This document shows, piece after piece, positions 33,755 to 46,389 of a stretch of 64,000 nucleotides of DNA. Position 1 is the first letter of the stretch, and each line of letters begins with the position of its first letter. The translations under genes and the position numbers were made by a program. The DNA lies in assembly GCA_011033025.1 (NCBI GenBank), contig WFMF01000010.1, positions 248,001 to 312,000 of the forward strand, given 5' to 3'. Source of the DNA: Beroe forskalii (taxonomy: Eukaryota > Ctenophora > Nuda > Beroida > Beroidae). The notes beneath the pieces were generated by a model. That model made no database searches and was not told the origin of the DNA. It saw only the letters and a list, made by a program, of their open reading frames with translations.

Positions 33755-34255
33755 CTGAATCTGAGTCGTCGAGTCAAGTCGAGTCGTCGAGTCCAGTCGT
33801 CGAGTCCAGTCGTCGAGTCGTGAACTTGAAGTTGTCGAGTCGAGTCGACGAATCGATGACTCTACTCGACAACACGACTCGACTGAATCTGCTTAGAGTT
33901 AGCTGAATCCACATAGCTGAATCCGCTAAGTTGAATCGGCTTTGTGAATTTTCTTGAATCTGCTCAACTGAATCCGCTCAGCTGAATCTGCTTGGCTGAA
34001 TCTACTTCTATTTCTAAGCTGAATCCACTAAGCTGAATCCATTAAGCCGAATCCGGTTAACTGAATCCACTTAACCGAATTCAATTACCTGAATCCTCTC
34101 AGCTTATAATTCAAAGGCGAATCCGCTAAACCGAATACTCTCAGCTGAATCTGCTAAGCTTAGCGGATCCGCTTAGCCGAATTCGCTAATCCGAGTCATC
34201 TCACTCTCAGGCAGTCAGCTGAATCCTCTCAGATGAAGATTGAATCCGCTTAGGG
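33755..34255. repeat. Degenerate simple repeats: (gagtcgtc)n then (gctgaatccgcttaa)n
   Basis: 33755-33890 is built of gagtc/gtcgagtc units. 33890-34250 is built of 15-20-base units with core ctgaatccgct or gctgaatc. A related palindromic block, gctaagcggatccgcttagc, recurs at 34157-34190 and 34785-34850. Confidence 0.75.
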
Positions 34256-34256
34256 A

Positions 34257-34370
34257 TAATTCACATATTACGTAATCAATTTTTGGGCATTTTACCCCCT
34301 CCCCCTCCGTAATCAAACGTAATCACAGCCAAATCCCCCCTCTTTTTGGTAAAATATTACGTAATCATGG
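34257..34370. mobile_element. Short inverted-repeat transposon (MITE), copy 2
   Basis: ttcacatattacgtaatcaa plus the C-rich centre matches copy 1 at 3826-3946. The right end is diverged (tattacgtaatcatgg). Followed by a C run at 34378-34392. Confidence 0.65.
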
Positions 34371-34432
34371 CCCAACCTCCCCCCCCCCCCCCACCAAAAA
34401 CTATATATTTACCGACGAAAATTTAGAACAGT

Positions 34433-34756
34433 GTGTTTCAATTCAAATTCAATCATCAACATCATGGACTGAAGATAACATTCAAAGCTCCTTTTGCCTC
34501 CGGAGATCCCGCCTACGACAGCTCCTCTGACAGTGAGATGGACACCTCTTCCTCTTCCTCCAAGTCCAACGAATCCTCTTCATCCTCCTCTACGTCCAGT
34601 TCATCATCCTCCTCCTCTTCTACACCAGAGACTCCCAGTTCCACTATTAAGAGCTGGAAATCTATGTCTTGGTCTCACCTCAACCTCCTTCAAAACCGCC
34701 TTATCCCAAGATCCAGATCAGAGTCCCTTTCCCCTAAGTGTCAGATCAGAGTCTAG
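34433..34756 (+). CDS. Possible Ser-rich exon or ORF
   Basis: 107 codons: a short N-terminal part (MFQFKFNHQHHGLKITFKAP), then DSSSDSEMDTSSSSS and a poly-Ser tract, then WKSMSWSHLNLLQNR. It lies between simple-repeat blocks. A Ser tract translated from a tcc/tct microsatellite is the simplest explanation, so a real gene is only possible. Confidence 0.2.
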   Translation: MFQFKFNHQHHGLKITFKAPFASGDPAYDSSSDSEMDTSSSSSKSNESSSSSSTSSSSSSSSSTPETPSSTIKSWKSMSWSHLNLLQNRLIPRSRSESLSPKCQIRV

Positions 34757-34869
34757 CAACAGACAGCTAAATCCGTTGACTTTGAGCTAAGCGGATCCGC
34801 TAAGCTAAGCGGATCCGCTTAGCAGTTAAGCAGTAGCTAAGCGGATCCGCTTAGGTACTAAAGACTATG

Positions 34870-35780
34870 AGTTTTCTTAGATCTTTTGACTCTTTTGTTC
34901 TCTCGTATTCTTGATGATGCCATCTTTGAGTCATTTTTGCTAAATCTGCTTAGTTAAACCCGCTTCTTCTGAAGTATTGAAAGATTGAACAAAGAAACTA
35001 ACTCGATCTCGATAAGTTTATGCGTTTCTTTATAGTATTGGTGAGCTTTAAAAGTTGAAATAGTGGACCTAGCCTACCACTGCCATGCTAATCTCTTACA
35101 ATGCCATCAGACCACAGATCCGCGAACGCGCACAGTATAGCAATCGAGCGCAGTGCAAAGTACTAGCAGATGGGTCACGGATGACACGTGACATGACGCC
35201 CGAAAAAAAAGGGCCCCCGGACAAGGAAGGTTTCCTTTTAAAAAACTTGATATATTCGTGATCAGCTCATTGAGATCTACCAGTGAACCATTGAGCCCAA
35301 AAAACTTTGAAAAAAGGGCGCACCCTATTATTAGATCCCTAGTTTTACACGTGACACCCCTGGTTAGGGGAAAGCTGCACTGTGTACTAGATTTCCATCA
35401 CAGTCCTTTAATGTTTAAGTAATACTATGTAGGTACTGTAGGCAGCAGCAATATTTAAATAAGTGATACCAAGATGGCAAGAAGGGTGATGTGCAGGCAC
35501 CATCACTATCAGTCTGGACACATGGTAAAATTATAGGGCAGTGCCCAGTGGTCACTCCTTGGTACCTTCCAGGGATAATCACTGTTAAGATGTGCAGTGA
35601 ACAATGCCCACCTTTTTAAATGAAACTGAATAGATGTCTTTATTAACTTACAACACAACAATTATCTTTGGGACACAACACAGTACATATTAAATTACCT
35701 AACTGACGATGATTAACATTCACACAGATCCTGAAGATGGAATCTAGCAGTAGATTTTGTGGTTGTGTGAAATAGTTAGA
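34870..35780. other. Intergenic, no gene seen
   Basis: No conserved frame. Contains short run-inflated spots (aaaaaaaagggccccc at ~35203). Confidence 0.4.
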
Positions 35781-35781
35781 T

Positions 35782-35917
35782 TCATTCCGTTTCTTATCAT
35801 CCTTGAGTTTCACTCGTATCTCATTCACTTGATATCATAATATATATATATATATATATTATGATATCAAGTGAATGAGATACGAGTGAAACTCAAGGAT
35901 GATAAGAAACGGAATGA
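35782..35917. repeat. Perfect inverted repeat, 68-bp arms around (AT)n
   Basis: The left arm starts tcattccgtttcttatcatc and the right arm ends gatgataagaaacggaatga; the centre is a run of ~11 AT. No mismatch was found along the arms. It could extrude as a cruciform or be an inverted duplication formed by replication template switching. Confidence 0.9.
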
Positions 35918-35919
35918 TT

Positions 35920-37915
35920 AAAGACGGCTTTATGTCTTTAGTCTTTCCTCCAAGATATTAAGTACATTACACATTAGTGTAGAGAAGAAGAGGACTAATT
36001 GATGGATTCAGTTCACTTTTTGCCTAGCTCTCCTCAAAGAAAACCACTACCCTGACAATGACTCAGCCTGAAAAATTACGTACTTCTTACATTAAATTGT
36101 ACACAACCACCAATGAGTACAATGCCTCTCAGCATGTTCTTTTTAATAATATCACTAACCCTAGAACAAGTGTTGCCTTCAAGCATCAAGGCAATGTCAT
36201 CCTGCAACAGCAGCACTGGGCTTCCAATGCTTGCAATGTCAATATATTTAGTTTTCAATAACAAGATGAAAATGATGCCAGAATTTTCAAGTCATTGAGG
36301 CCTATAATGCTTGTGACATGATGTGATGTCTAGATTCACCTTTGGTGAAACTAGTAAGTCCCTTTCCATAGTAACAGCCCACTTTTCCCCCTCTACCCAC
36401 CATTTCCTTTGGGAGACCTAAGGCGGACTCACTTTAACAGACCTATTGAGAACCTTATCGGGGAAGGATAAGGATTTGGATGATGATAAGGGTTAGGGTG
36501 AGTGTTGGGATTCTAGTTGGGGCAACAAATAGAGCTATGGTTAGGATTAAGGTGGGTCTGATGTAGGTCTGCTGAAGGAATGTCGGCGTTCCTCTAGACT
36601 GCACAAAATATGTCTGCAAGTGGTTTACATGTGGAGCTTTACTAAATTTATTTAACCACTGTTTGCTTTTATTGTATTTGATCTTACATATGGAATTAAT
36701 TTTCAATATTACACTGAGAAACAGTATAGTATGTTTAACAGAATTACTAAACTAAAATACAGTCATTATATTATCTTGAAGTGTATGTTGAAGAGGCTTG
36801 ATAGTATAAACTATATGCTATTGTTAGATTTAATAATAATGACACTTGGTGTGATTTGTAATAGAATGAGAGGTTGGTCTTGTAATCCTGTGGGGGTTAC
36901 TAGACCAACCCTCAATGATTTTGATGGTGATATCTTCACAAATGTATGTAGTTTGAATCCACTTTACATGCCCAAGTGCTGTTCAGACCTGTGTAACTTG
37001 CCCTTATATAAGTATATAGGCACTTGCTTTCTTGCAGTTTGAACCCATGCATGTCACCCTAATGAAATCCAAAACTATGTTATTCTAACTATCAAAATGG
37101 AGTTTTCTGAAGACGAGAAATAATATAATCAATTTTAATGTTGTATTCTCGAAACTGGCACTAAATCAGTGGTGAAAAGTAGATCTGATTTGAATCCATT
37201 TTTGCATTCTTAGTGTTTTACTATGGGGTCTCCCTCAGTCAATGCTAAAAGCAATCAAGTTCAACATATCAAAATTTATGTTTTCTTAAGTTCTACAAAT
37301 CCCCCACATGAAATCACATGCTGAAATATAGCATCCAGATCTAATTTCATGAGCATTTTTCTTCTTCTTACATGAGCATTTGTGGTATTTGAATTCTTTT
37401 CAACTTAATCAAGTCAAAAATCCTGTTAAGACATCAATTTCTTGAAATCCTTTGATTTCTACAAAAGGTCCACATCAACTTGCATGCTGACAAACAGCAA
37501 CTGGCTCTAATTTTGTGTGAATTAGTCGAATTTGTAGTTATTTCAGCATAATTACGTAAGTCGAAAATCCTGTATCAATATGCAAAATTTCTACAAAACG
37601 TTGACCTTAACTCATGCGAACCACAATTTGATCTATAATTTCCCATCCTTATTTACTACCAGACAAGTAGAAACCATAAATAGGTCATTATCATATCACT
37701 TGACAATATCACAAATGAGACAAAATGGATTGACCACATCTAAATCTGTGGTGGTTAAAAGTCAAACTGTCCAATGCTCCAATGGTTTTGGTGGTGATTA
37801 CAATATAGAGTGATTGGTATTTCGATTATGACTGATTTTAAACATTTATTTGATTACCTATTTGAGATATCATGTCCTTCAATTACTTGTATGAATGAAT
37901 GAGCAGGCTGGAAAC
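35920..37915. other. Upstream region of the myosin V gene, no firm gene
   Basis: Plausible promoter and 5' UTR space for the exon at 37917. A 103-codon frame (36731-37042) ends in a Cys-rich segment, CNPVG … TNVCSLNPLYMPKCCSDLCN, whose CCxDxCN ending recalls Ly6/three-finger domains. Too few cysteines are visible to call it. Confidence 0.35.
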
Positions 37916-37916
37916 T

Positions 37917-40900
37917 ATGGACACATCTGCACTGTACACAAAGGTAAAATATCTAAATATAATGGCTTTTTGGCACTTTTTCATCACTCATCTTTCTTTT
38001 CAGCAGAATCTTATACCTGTGCCCAATTACTACCTAATTACTTAATACATTGAAAGCTAGATTTCTTTGAATACTATCTGGTCCTTATGATTGAGTTACT
38101 ATGTCTGGTCAATCAACCTCAATCAATTTAGTTCTTCGAATTATGTTATACCTGAGAACTCAGAAATCTATCTATGTACCTATCATTTTACCCAATCTGC
38201 TACCAAATCTGTTTCAAAAATGGGGGGGGGGGTAAATGATTAGGTTAATTGATTTTTTCAAAAAATAGTCTTGTACACATTTATACCTTCTTGCAAACTC
38301 TCAAAGAAAAATCTTACTGGAATTAAAAAAACTGAGTTAAACAGTCACCATGAAACGATTCCTGCTGATTCCCATTGAAATTGTTTGCCCATATATAACT
38401 CAGGAAGTCATCTATTTCAAAGGAATTAGCACAATACAATGTGGTCCATTGTTCAGTCTCGTGCTAACTATACAGCATTTCTCACTCAACTACAACTAGG
38501 TATAATGACTCTCTTGCTCTATCAACCTCTTGGTTCACATTTTCCATTGACTCATCGAACTTGTTGTATAATAGGTACTCCTTTGCTATAGTAGATGTTT
38601 CATAAGTTTTGGCAAAACTTTTACCGCCGACAGTCATTTCAAGATGATATTGTTCTTGATAAGGTAAGTTGATTAGCCTCTTTTGAACAATCAAGCAGTG
38701 AATATTCTGTTTCTCTAAATGTCATTATTATCAGGTGCATTACATGGATTTCGAATAGATGTTTCATTGACTTGTACCTATATCTTATGAAAGTGAAAAG
38801 AAGTCATTTTTCGTAATCGGCAGCTTTATTGGTCATATACTCGTACATCTAAATAAGTAAATAATTGTCACAAAATCCAGTTAGTTTTATCAAGTCCATA
38901 AACTTAGATATTAGCCCACACCTAAACAGTTAGATTGTGTATGAGCTGTAAATTACATGCCCCTTCTCACGCACTTGTCTGACACCTAAAGGTTTAGAAG
39001 CATGATACCTATCCCTAAATTAGAAGATGTATCCACTACCAATGTTTTTAATAAAATTATAAAACTAAATAATAGATACACTATAAATCGATAGTTTATC
39101 GTTGTGTGGGACTGTGCAAGAAAGAATGATTCGTATAGGGAAATAGAAATCAAATTTTAGTTATAGTTATTGGTTGATTGAAGAAATTGAGTGCCAAAAG
39201 GACAAAATCTCTTGGCGAGAGATTTTGTCAATCTATCAATAGCAACTGTCTTATTTTTTTCAGATAAAACAGATATATAAATACTGTACACATTACATAG
39301 GTTAAAAATATCGAAACGTGCAGTTCATGATTTTTGGGCAGAAAAAATGAAATAAGGTCTAATTTATTGTCGACTGAAGAACTCCTTGTACACCTACAGG
39401 TTCTGACCTGGTCTCCCCTCTCCTAAGTTACCCCCCCCCCTAAGTTAATAATATTTCTACATTTGCATAACCATGACCTGTCCTCTCCCCGCACAGGGCA
39501 CGCGGGTGTGGATATCTGACAGAGATGAGGTGTGGAAGGATGGGGTCGTGGTCTCCTACACCCCAAGGGAGAACATCCTCGTATCAGACGCAGCTGGCAC
39601 GGTATGGAGCATCACTCTTCTTGAATCTATTACTCTATTATGATATCTTCTCATCTGTTGATCTGTCCACTAACCTGTGCTTAGTTCTTTAGTTTTATAG
39701 TTTTATGAAATCTTGGAAAATGTAGCAGATTCCTTGTGTCTCTCACAAGATAATTTAGTAATCTATGATCTACTGCAATAGGTTATACTGTAATAGTTCC
39801 GACGCTGAGCATCATGCATGTAATTGGTTCAAATACTGAATTAGCAATAAGTTAGTAGAGACTTGTAATGCGCTGTGGATAATTTCCTACATGTTCTGTA
39901 GCTCTCAGTGAGCCTCTCTCAGACACATGAAATTGTTGGTGGAATGTCTGACTTTAATCGCTATAATTTGGTGCACCAATCGGTGAAGTGGCTCTATAAT
40001 TCCTTGCTCATGTGCACTGTATTGCGTCACTGAGTGGGTGTGTACAGTGTACACACTAAGACCTGTACACACACCATACATACATACATACATACTGCAC
40101 AGTGCACACGCTGTATGATTGTTGTATGATTTGTATACAATAGCTACTGAACTATAAGTGTATTGTAGAGTGGCTGGTCCGCGTTTACATGATCTCACAG
40201 TGGCCTATTAGAGTTCAGGCAATGCTCAGTAATTGCCTGAATTAGCAGTATTTCTCCTCTTCTCAGACTCAATGTCATGTCTCACAGGGTAATTATGACT
40301 TCATGAACTGTGTGTTAAAGTACAGGCCATGTGGGGCTCTGTGCTGAATCCTTTGGTGCAGGAGGGAAAATAAGGCTCCGAAGTCCGACCCGTGAGAACA
40401 CGGTATTTTATGCTGAATTTTTTTTATCCGGAAATCTCCAAATGAAAGCTATTACTCTATTATAACTCTCATTTAGCCTTTAAAAGCGTCACCCTCTTAC
40501 ACTGCCTTATGAATGAAATGTTAGGAAGATAGAAAACAGTACGAAGTTATAATGTTTAAATGGTATAAACTGATAAAACATGTAGGCATATGTTATTGAT
40601 ACCTGTCCGCATTATGCAAGCAGGTATTGTAAACGGGTAAAGTGATATACGGGGTTGTAAGGAATAGACGGGTAATGACCGGTTGAGTAGAGCTCTACAA
40701 TGATGAAAAGTACAATGCTCCCCTATGACACACAATACGGAGGAACGTTTGACCCTTCGAAGGAAGTACACGCCGTGGTAGCTACATTCCTAACATTTCC
40801 CCGGCTGTTGTGTGGTAAACACACGCACAATCGCCAATGACTCTCCACACGAAACACTGACGAGGGATGCAGCTCAAGGTTTTGTTGTTTTATCTCCAAA

Positions 40901-43900
40901 GAAATTTGCGACTTATTGTACATGGAAGGTTCCTTATTCTCATCAGTGACAGCTGATGCTATAAATCGTGCTACAATGAGAGAATGGCGTCTGTGGTAAC
41001 TTAAAAACTGGTTGAAGAAACAGTATTTCTTATGAAGTTACAGTAAAGATAATAGGAGTTCATCCGAGGAATACTTCAATTTTAACCGGGAACCTGGTCG
41101 GTTATGAAGAAACGCGTTATGGTCAACATTAGTCATTACAGTAGTCAAACATTTCATCAATCCTGTCAAAACTTTCGCATGAGATTGAGATTTTACAAGC
41201 TTCTGTCTTGTGAGCATCACGGAAGTAACTCGAGAACCTAGGATATATTCACCGATCTTAACCTAATAGGAAGTTTTCCGGGCGTATACTCCCAGACAGT
41301 GGATAGGTATTTCCAGGTATTTACTGCGGGTTTAGCCTGGAGGTATATGCCGAAAAAACACAGTCCGCATCCTTCATGATCTGTGGTTCTCCGGGCTCTA
41401 GCTAGATAAAATATGTACAGTGGAGGACTGGAGGAGCTTGTTAGGAACTGACGTATCATATAAAGCCACTAAGATGCTGTCTGCTGTCTTAGTGTGTATA
41501 ACAGGTCATGTCTGTAATGGAGATTCTAAGGTAGTTCATTGGCAGCTGTCCGCGTCCTCCAGACCTATTGGTAATACAGTTTGTGGCAAAGGATTCCCAC
41601 ACATAATTGTAGGCTGTATATTTCTACTTTCTAGTAGCAAGGTTGTACACCAACCACACAGCGACAGAGGTTTTACTTTTCTTAAGACGTGGACAAGGAA
41701 ATGGGATTTTTGTTGAAAAAGTAGAAAGTCCAATTGTTTGAAGAGTTGAGTGTTTTGACGATTTGAAAGATTGCAAATAATGAAATCCTGAAAGCAGAAC
41801 GTTTTATTTCTGTAATTAATTTACTCAGATAATTTTCAGAAGTGTAAAAACTTCTCTAAAACCACCTCTCATTCGAGGATTTGCTGATCAGATAAAAGAT
41901 GCAGTAAATATTGTGCAGTCTACCTCAGACACTATCTTTAGTCAAAAGCAGTTCTCTAATCCCTTGGTACCTGGACCTAGTCAGATCTATCACTACTACT
42001 TCTACTATAGTACTATGAAAACATATGATAATATGCGATGCTAAATGGAGGGCATCACGCTGGCAGCACCACATCGTAATGTCGTTGGGAGTTAATGACA
42101 AGTGCAACTGCTTGATCTGACATGCTGGGCATGTATTTAGTACGCTTACCAGCCACTTCTCCACTTGCTGTAGTGTCGCAGGGCATTGGTATTGGTGCAA
42201 TATCTGTACAGTGAGACAGTGAGACAGTGAGACAGTGTGCAGTGAGACAGTGTACAGTGAGACAGTGTGCAGTGAGACAGTGTGCAGTGAGACAGCACTG
42301 TGCAGTGAGACAGTGTGCAGTGAGACAGTGTACAGTGAGACAGTGAGACAGTGAGACAGTGTGCAGTGAGACAGTGTACAGTGAGACAGTGTGCAGTGAG
42401 ACAGTGTGCAGTGAGACAGTGTACAGTGAGACAGTGTGCAGTGAGACAGTGTGCAGTGAGACAGTGTACAGTGAGACAGTGAGACAGTGTGCAGTGAGAC
42501 AGTGTACAGTGAGACAGTGAACAGTGAACAGTGAGACAGTGTGCAGTGAGACAGTGTACAGTGAGACAGTGAGACAGTTTTCAGTGATACAGTGTCCAGC
42601 AGTGCACAACTTTAGCTCAAGACTATTTGAAATGTACAGATTTCTGATGGTTTATGGTGACTGGTGGCTTACCGCCTAACTTCCAAGAGGTAGGTAACAC
42701 ATTAAAAGTTCTTTATGGGTACTTTTATAATGAGAAGCTACTTTGGCAACTTGCCAAACAAAAACAGCCGTTTTCATCTTTGATACTTAACGACAGTGCC
42801 TGCCTTTAAAATCACATGTAAAATGTGGTGTACTAATGAGAATCGTTCACGTGAAGCATTTAGGATATATTCGGGTAATTATGTAATTCCTCCATGTTAT
42901 GATATTTAAACTTGCGATGGAAGATAGTGCTCTCTTCTCCTGCACTCAAATAATAGCTGTTCAACGTCATCAACGCTCAAAACATACCTGTTCAACGTCA
43001 TCAACGCTCTATAACGTTGAGCTATGAACATGACGTTATATAAATGTCAGCCGCTGATTTATTATCTGCCGAGCACATTTGAATATCCCTGTGTGGAAGA
43101 GGGTGGGGGCGTGGTATGAAAACGAAGCAACCTGCGGTGACGTAGCGCTTTAACGGTATCTAATCCACTAATTCCCGACATCTCTATGATTACAGTACAA
43201 CGGAGGGCTATAACACGTGGATTAGTGAGTTTGTAGCATCTTGTGAAGGGGATACGTTCTGTGCTTCATTGTATTTTATTGTCATGGATAAAGCATATAA
43301 TATCTAAGAGCATAATAAGGCACTGGAGGCGAGATGAAACGGTTTGATAGTAAAGCGCACGACCACATCTAAGTGCTTCTATTACCTAAGTGGTAGAAAT
43401 AAACTTCTGAAAACTACACAGTTTCTGTGATTCATGGAAATATGATTAGTTATAAACAAAGAGTTACTTTTCAAATGAAAACATCTTCGTTCCTAGTAGG
43501 TAAATGTTTTCCTGTCCATTAAAGCATTAATTCTTTCAAAATTTGAAAAGTATAAAGGCACTTCTTCAGTAAGTCTTTCAATACGAAGCCAATGATTGGT
43601 GATCATGATTGTACAGAAGAATGCTAATTTGTACCGTATATCATTCTATCCAGCTGTTATACACACTTACACAGTACATGAGTCCAAAATACAAATTACA
43701 CACTTACACAGTACAATAATGAGAGCCTGAAAAGGTACATGTCACACTGACATGATCACACTACCCTAGGGATGTACGGCATGATGTATCTTTAGTAGTA
43801 CAGTATACAGTACACACTACACAAGCCTCCGTTATCTGTAAATTCTTATCAGTGTAATAATATCCATCAACCTCATAGCAGTTCCAAGATATCAATCATT

Positions 43901-46389
43901 AAACTTCAATTATGCGAAAATGGGATCTTCAACTTAATTGCTTTTGTGCGTGGCGATGCTTTAGAGCCTTTAATCAATTAATCACTCTTTATACTTTCCT
44001 AGATTATACTTTCCTAGATTTTTTATAATACTTTACATGAGGTATATCTTTAGCAAATCCTTTAACTTTGTACTCTAATCATGTCTTAATCGACCTAATG
44101 TTGATCTAAATATAACTCAGTAGACTGTCCTATGACGGTCGGTTGCTATAATTAAACACATGGAATTATGAAACTCCTTATTCAGATTCCATATAATAAA
44201 GGTTTCATATATTAGTTATCAGAATACCTATTGTGTTCATATGATCCGAAAAGAGAAGAATGCGAAAGATTTATTCTCATTTACAAAGCCTAACATTTGT
44301 AAGCAATACGAAATTTACTATTTAGGTAGGTAGCGCTGGTGTTGAATTCAAAATTCATTGGATCATTGTATTTTACTTCGTTTATCTATAATAAAGTAAT
44401 TTAACCATTGCCACTCCTACCTGAGTACCTGGTAAGACCAAATTCCAATTTGAAGTCTGAATATAGGAATCAAAATTATCAATCCGATTCGACCATCATC
44501 ATCAAAAGAGAGGCCGGACCCGAGGGTCCGCAAGAGGATAGTCCCGGAGTGGGACTGTGCCTACCTCTAGTCGCCGAGGCGACGGGGGGTGAGGGTGAAA
44601 GGTGATGGAGGTGGTGGAGGGTGAAATGAGGGTGTGGCTAGCGAGGGAGAAAACCTTTGCAATACAATACCAGATACTTCAGAGCTATCGGAGAGATGAG
44701 TAGATGCTATGTCACCCTGTATTGTCCGCCTCCTCCTCTGTTCGCTGTAGTCTTTTGGTTTGGAGTGTGTAATTGATCAGTGCGTCCATACTGTTGTTGT
44801 CCATGATGTCGTTAATGGAGTCATAGTATGTCCGAGTGTGTTGCCTCTGATTCTCATAAAAGCAGGGCATTGTCCAATGAAGTGTGCCACTGTCTCCTCA
44901 GTGTCAGTGCAGTAAGGGCAGTTTGGTGTGTCAGCGCGTGTTATTCTGTGCAAGTGTTTGTTCAGTCCTATGTGTCCTGTGATAATGGAGATAGCAGTTC
45001 GGTACCGGATACGGTTGCCAGTGTTGTTGTTAAGTGTGTGAAAAACCTTCTTCTGATGGTTACCTATGATCATGTCAGTGTGAGCATGTTTGTTGGTGAT
45101 CCACCTGTCGTGGCTGAGGTTGGTTACCTTGGTATTGATTAAGTGTTTGATGAATGAAATGGGGACAAGGCTGGTGACGGGGTTACCATCTTTTGGTGCC
45201 AGCCTTGGCAAGCTGGTCTGCTTTCTCGTTTCCCCAGTGTCCGATGTGGGCTTTTATCCATCTGACTTGGACTGTGTTGTCATGAGCTAGGGAGGTGAGT
45301 GACTTGTGACAGTCTGCAACTGATTTGTTCCTGTGGATTCCTGTGGATTCGACCATTCTGATGAGTAAATTTCTTGCAGATCCACCCACCTTTCCACTAG
45401 TAGGTCTGTGAATTTTGCAAAGAAATAATGACATGCAAGTCTCACTACTTTACTAGCACAATATCCCGTGCAGAGTGCACATGTCATTGGTGAGTGGTGG
45501 GGAAAGTGAGTGGTTTTGGAATGATTGGAGCCGGGTAATTGCTGTAGAAGCTAAACACTGGCAGACTGCTGCAGCTCCCAATATCATGATCTGATGACAT
45601 ATTCTGCTGCAGCACTCGAAGATGCAACCTCCTGCATTACATATATCATTTGTATAGATTGAGCGATATAGTAGCTTTGTTATACTGTAGGATAGAATGG
45701 AAATTATAATTCTGTGGAACTAAGAAAGTTAGAAGGAGGGAGAGAGTTCGTAAATATCTTATTAACATTTGAATATGATTTACTGAGTAAGTCTCTGTTA
45801 TCGATAATGGAGTGTAAATGGGAACCACCCCATTTTAAAATAGAACTTACTAACTTCCTGGGGAGGTACGGGGCTTGTTCCCATCCACAGTAGCCCTGGC
45901 ATCAGGGACCTCCCAGAGGGAGGTCCCGAGCCGGGGACTCTGTTTGAATCTCTCGTAGATCTATCCCCCGTTTAGTAGTAGAAGAATTACTGCATCATGT
46001 TACTATGGTTGAAAAAAGTTCAAACTTCAAACTACGCCACTAATATTATTTCATCAGAATTTTGTTCTTGCCCAGCTTTATCCTCATCTCAACTGCCCTT
46101 CGCCCCTCGTTACTGCTTTACTGATCTTATTTACTCCCCAAAATTTGCTCTTCTCAACTCCCTTGAAGTTGAGGCAGTTGCTTTAAATTTTAGAAATTTT
46201 AAGTTATTCCCTCCCTTCAGGAGACGCTGATAGCGCTGAAAGATGGCAGCAAGATCCCTCCTCTCCGTAACCCTGAGATACTCACCATGGAGAACAACCT
46301 GACGACGATGAGCTACCTGCACGAGCCTGCCGTACTGCACTCCCTCTCCCAGCGCTTCACTCTCTCAAACAACATCTATACTTACTGCG
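37917..46389 (+). CDS. MYO5: Myosin V heavy chain, first three coding exons (N-terminal SH3-like part and motor start)
   Basis: Exons: 37917-37943 (MDTSALYTK, donor gtaaaa), 39497-39601 (acceptor gcacag, [16 protein letters not shown], donor gtatgg), 46221-46389 (acceptor ttcag; [34 protein letters not shown]; donor gtaagc). Phases 0/0 and 0/0, then 1 out. The start MxxSALYTKxxRVWIxDxDEVW and the motor sequence [13 protein letters not shown]…IYTYCG are diagnostic of class V myosins. They are actin-based cargo motors that act downstream of vesicle traffic in the same pathway as the exocyst. The P-loop exon (GESGAGKT) is not in the window. The start was chosen because it matches the class V N-terminus in length and sequence. 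Confidence 0.92.
37944..39496. other. Myosin V intron 1
   Basis: No coding homology on +. A 70-codon minus frame (38482-38694, containing [17 protein letters not shown]) is compositionally protein-like but has no family match that I know. Confidence 0.5.
42198..42590. repeat. Minisatellite of gtgagaca / gtgtgca / gtgtaca units
   Basis: Composite units of 8-16 bases: agtgagacagtgtgc and agtgagacagtgtac alternate for about 390 bases. The long minus frame ([15 protein letters not shown]) is repeat translation. Confidence 0.9.
44777..45490 (-). pseudogene. 3' end of a non-LTR retrotransposon (RNase H and C-terminal region), decayed
   Basis: Read on the minus strand, the frame around 45434-45190 has the C-terminal RNase H signature [20 protein letters not shown]. 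After a frameshift near 45195, the next frame (to 44777) has [14 protein letters not shown] followed by a CPYC…[13 protein letters not shown] zinc-knuckle-like motif. These are typical of the end of I/Jockey-type LINE ORF2. A further fragment in a third frame at 45287-45487 shows another shift. No reverse transcriptase is present, so the copy is 5'-truncated. Confidence 0.82.

Larger units (their letters stand above)
39602..46220. other. Myosin V intron 2 (6.6 kb)
   Basis: Contains the minisatellite at 42198-42590, a 31-bp direct duplication at ~42957 and ~42991 (ctgttcaacgtcatcaacgc), and the LINE tail at 44777-45490. Nothing else coding was seen. Confidence 0.6.

Noticed and set aside
42055-42609. 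184-codon minus frame
   Set aside because: Minisatellite translation ([15 protein letters not shown]).
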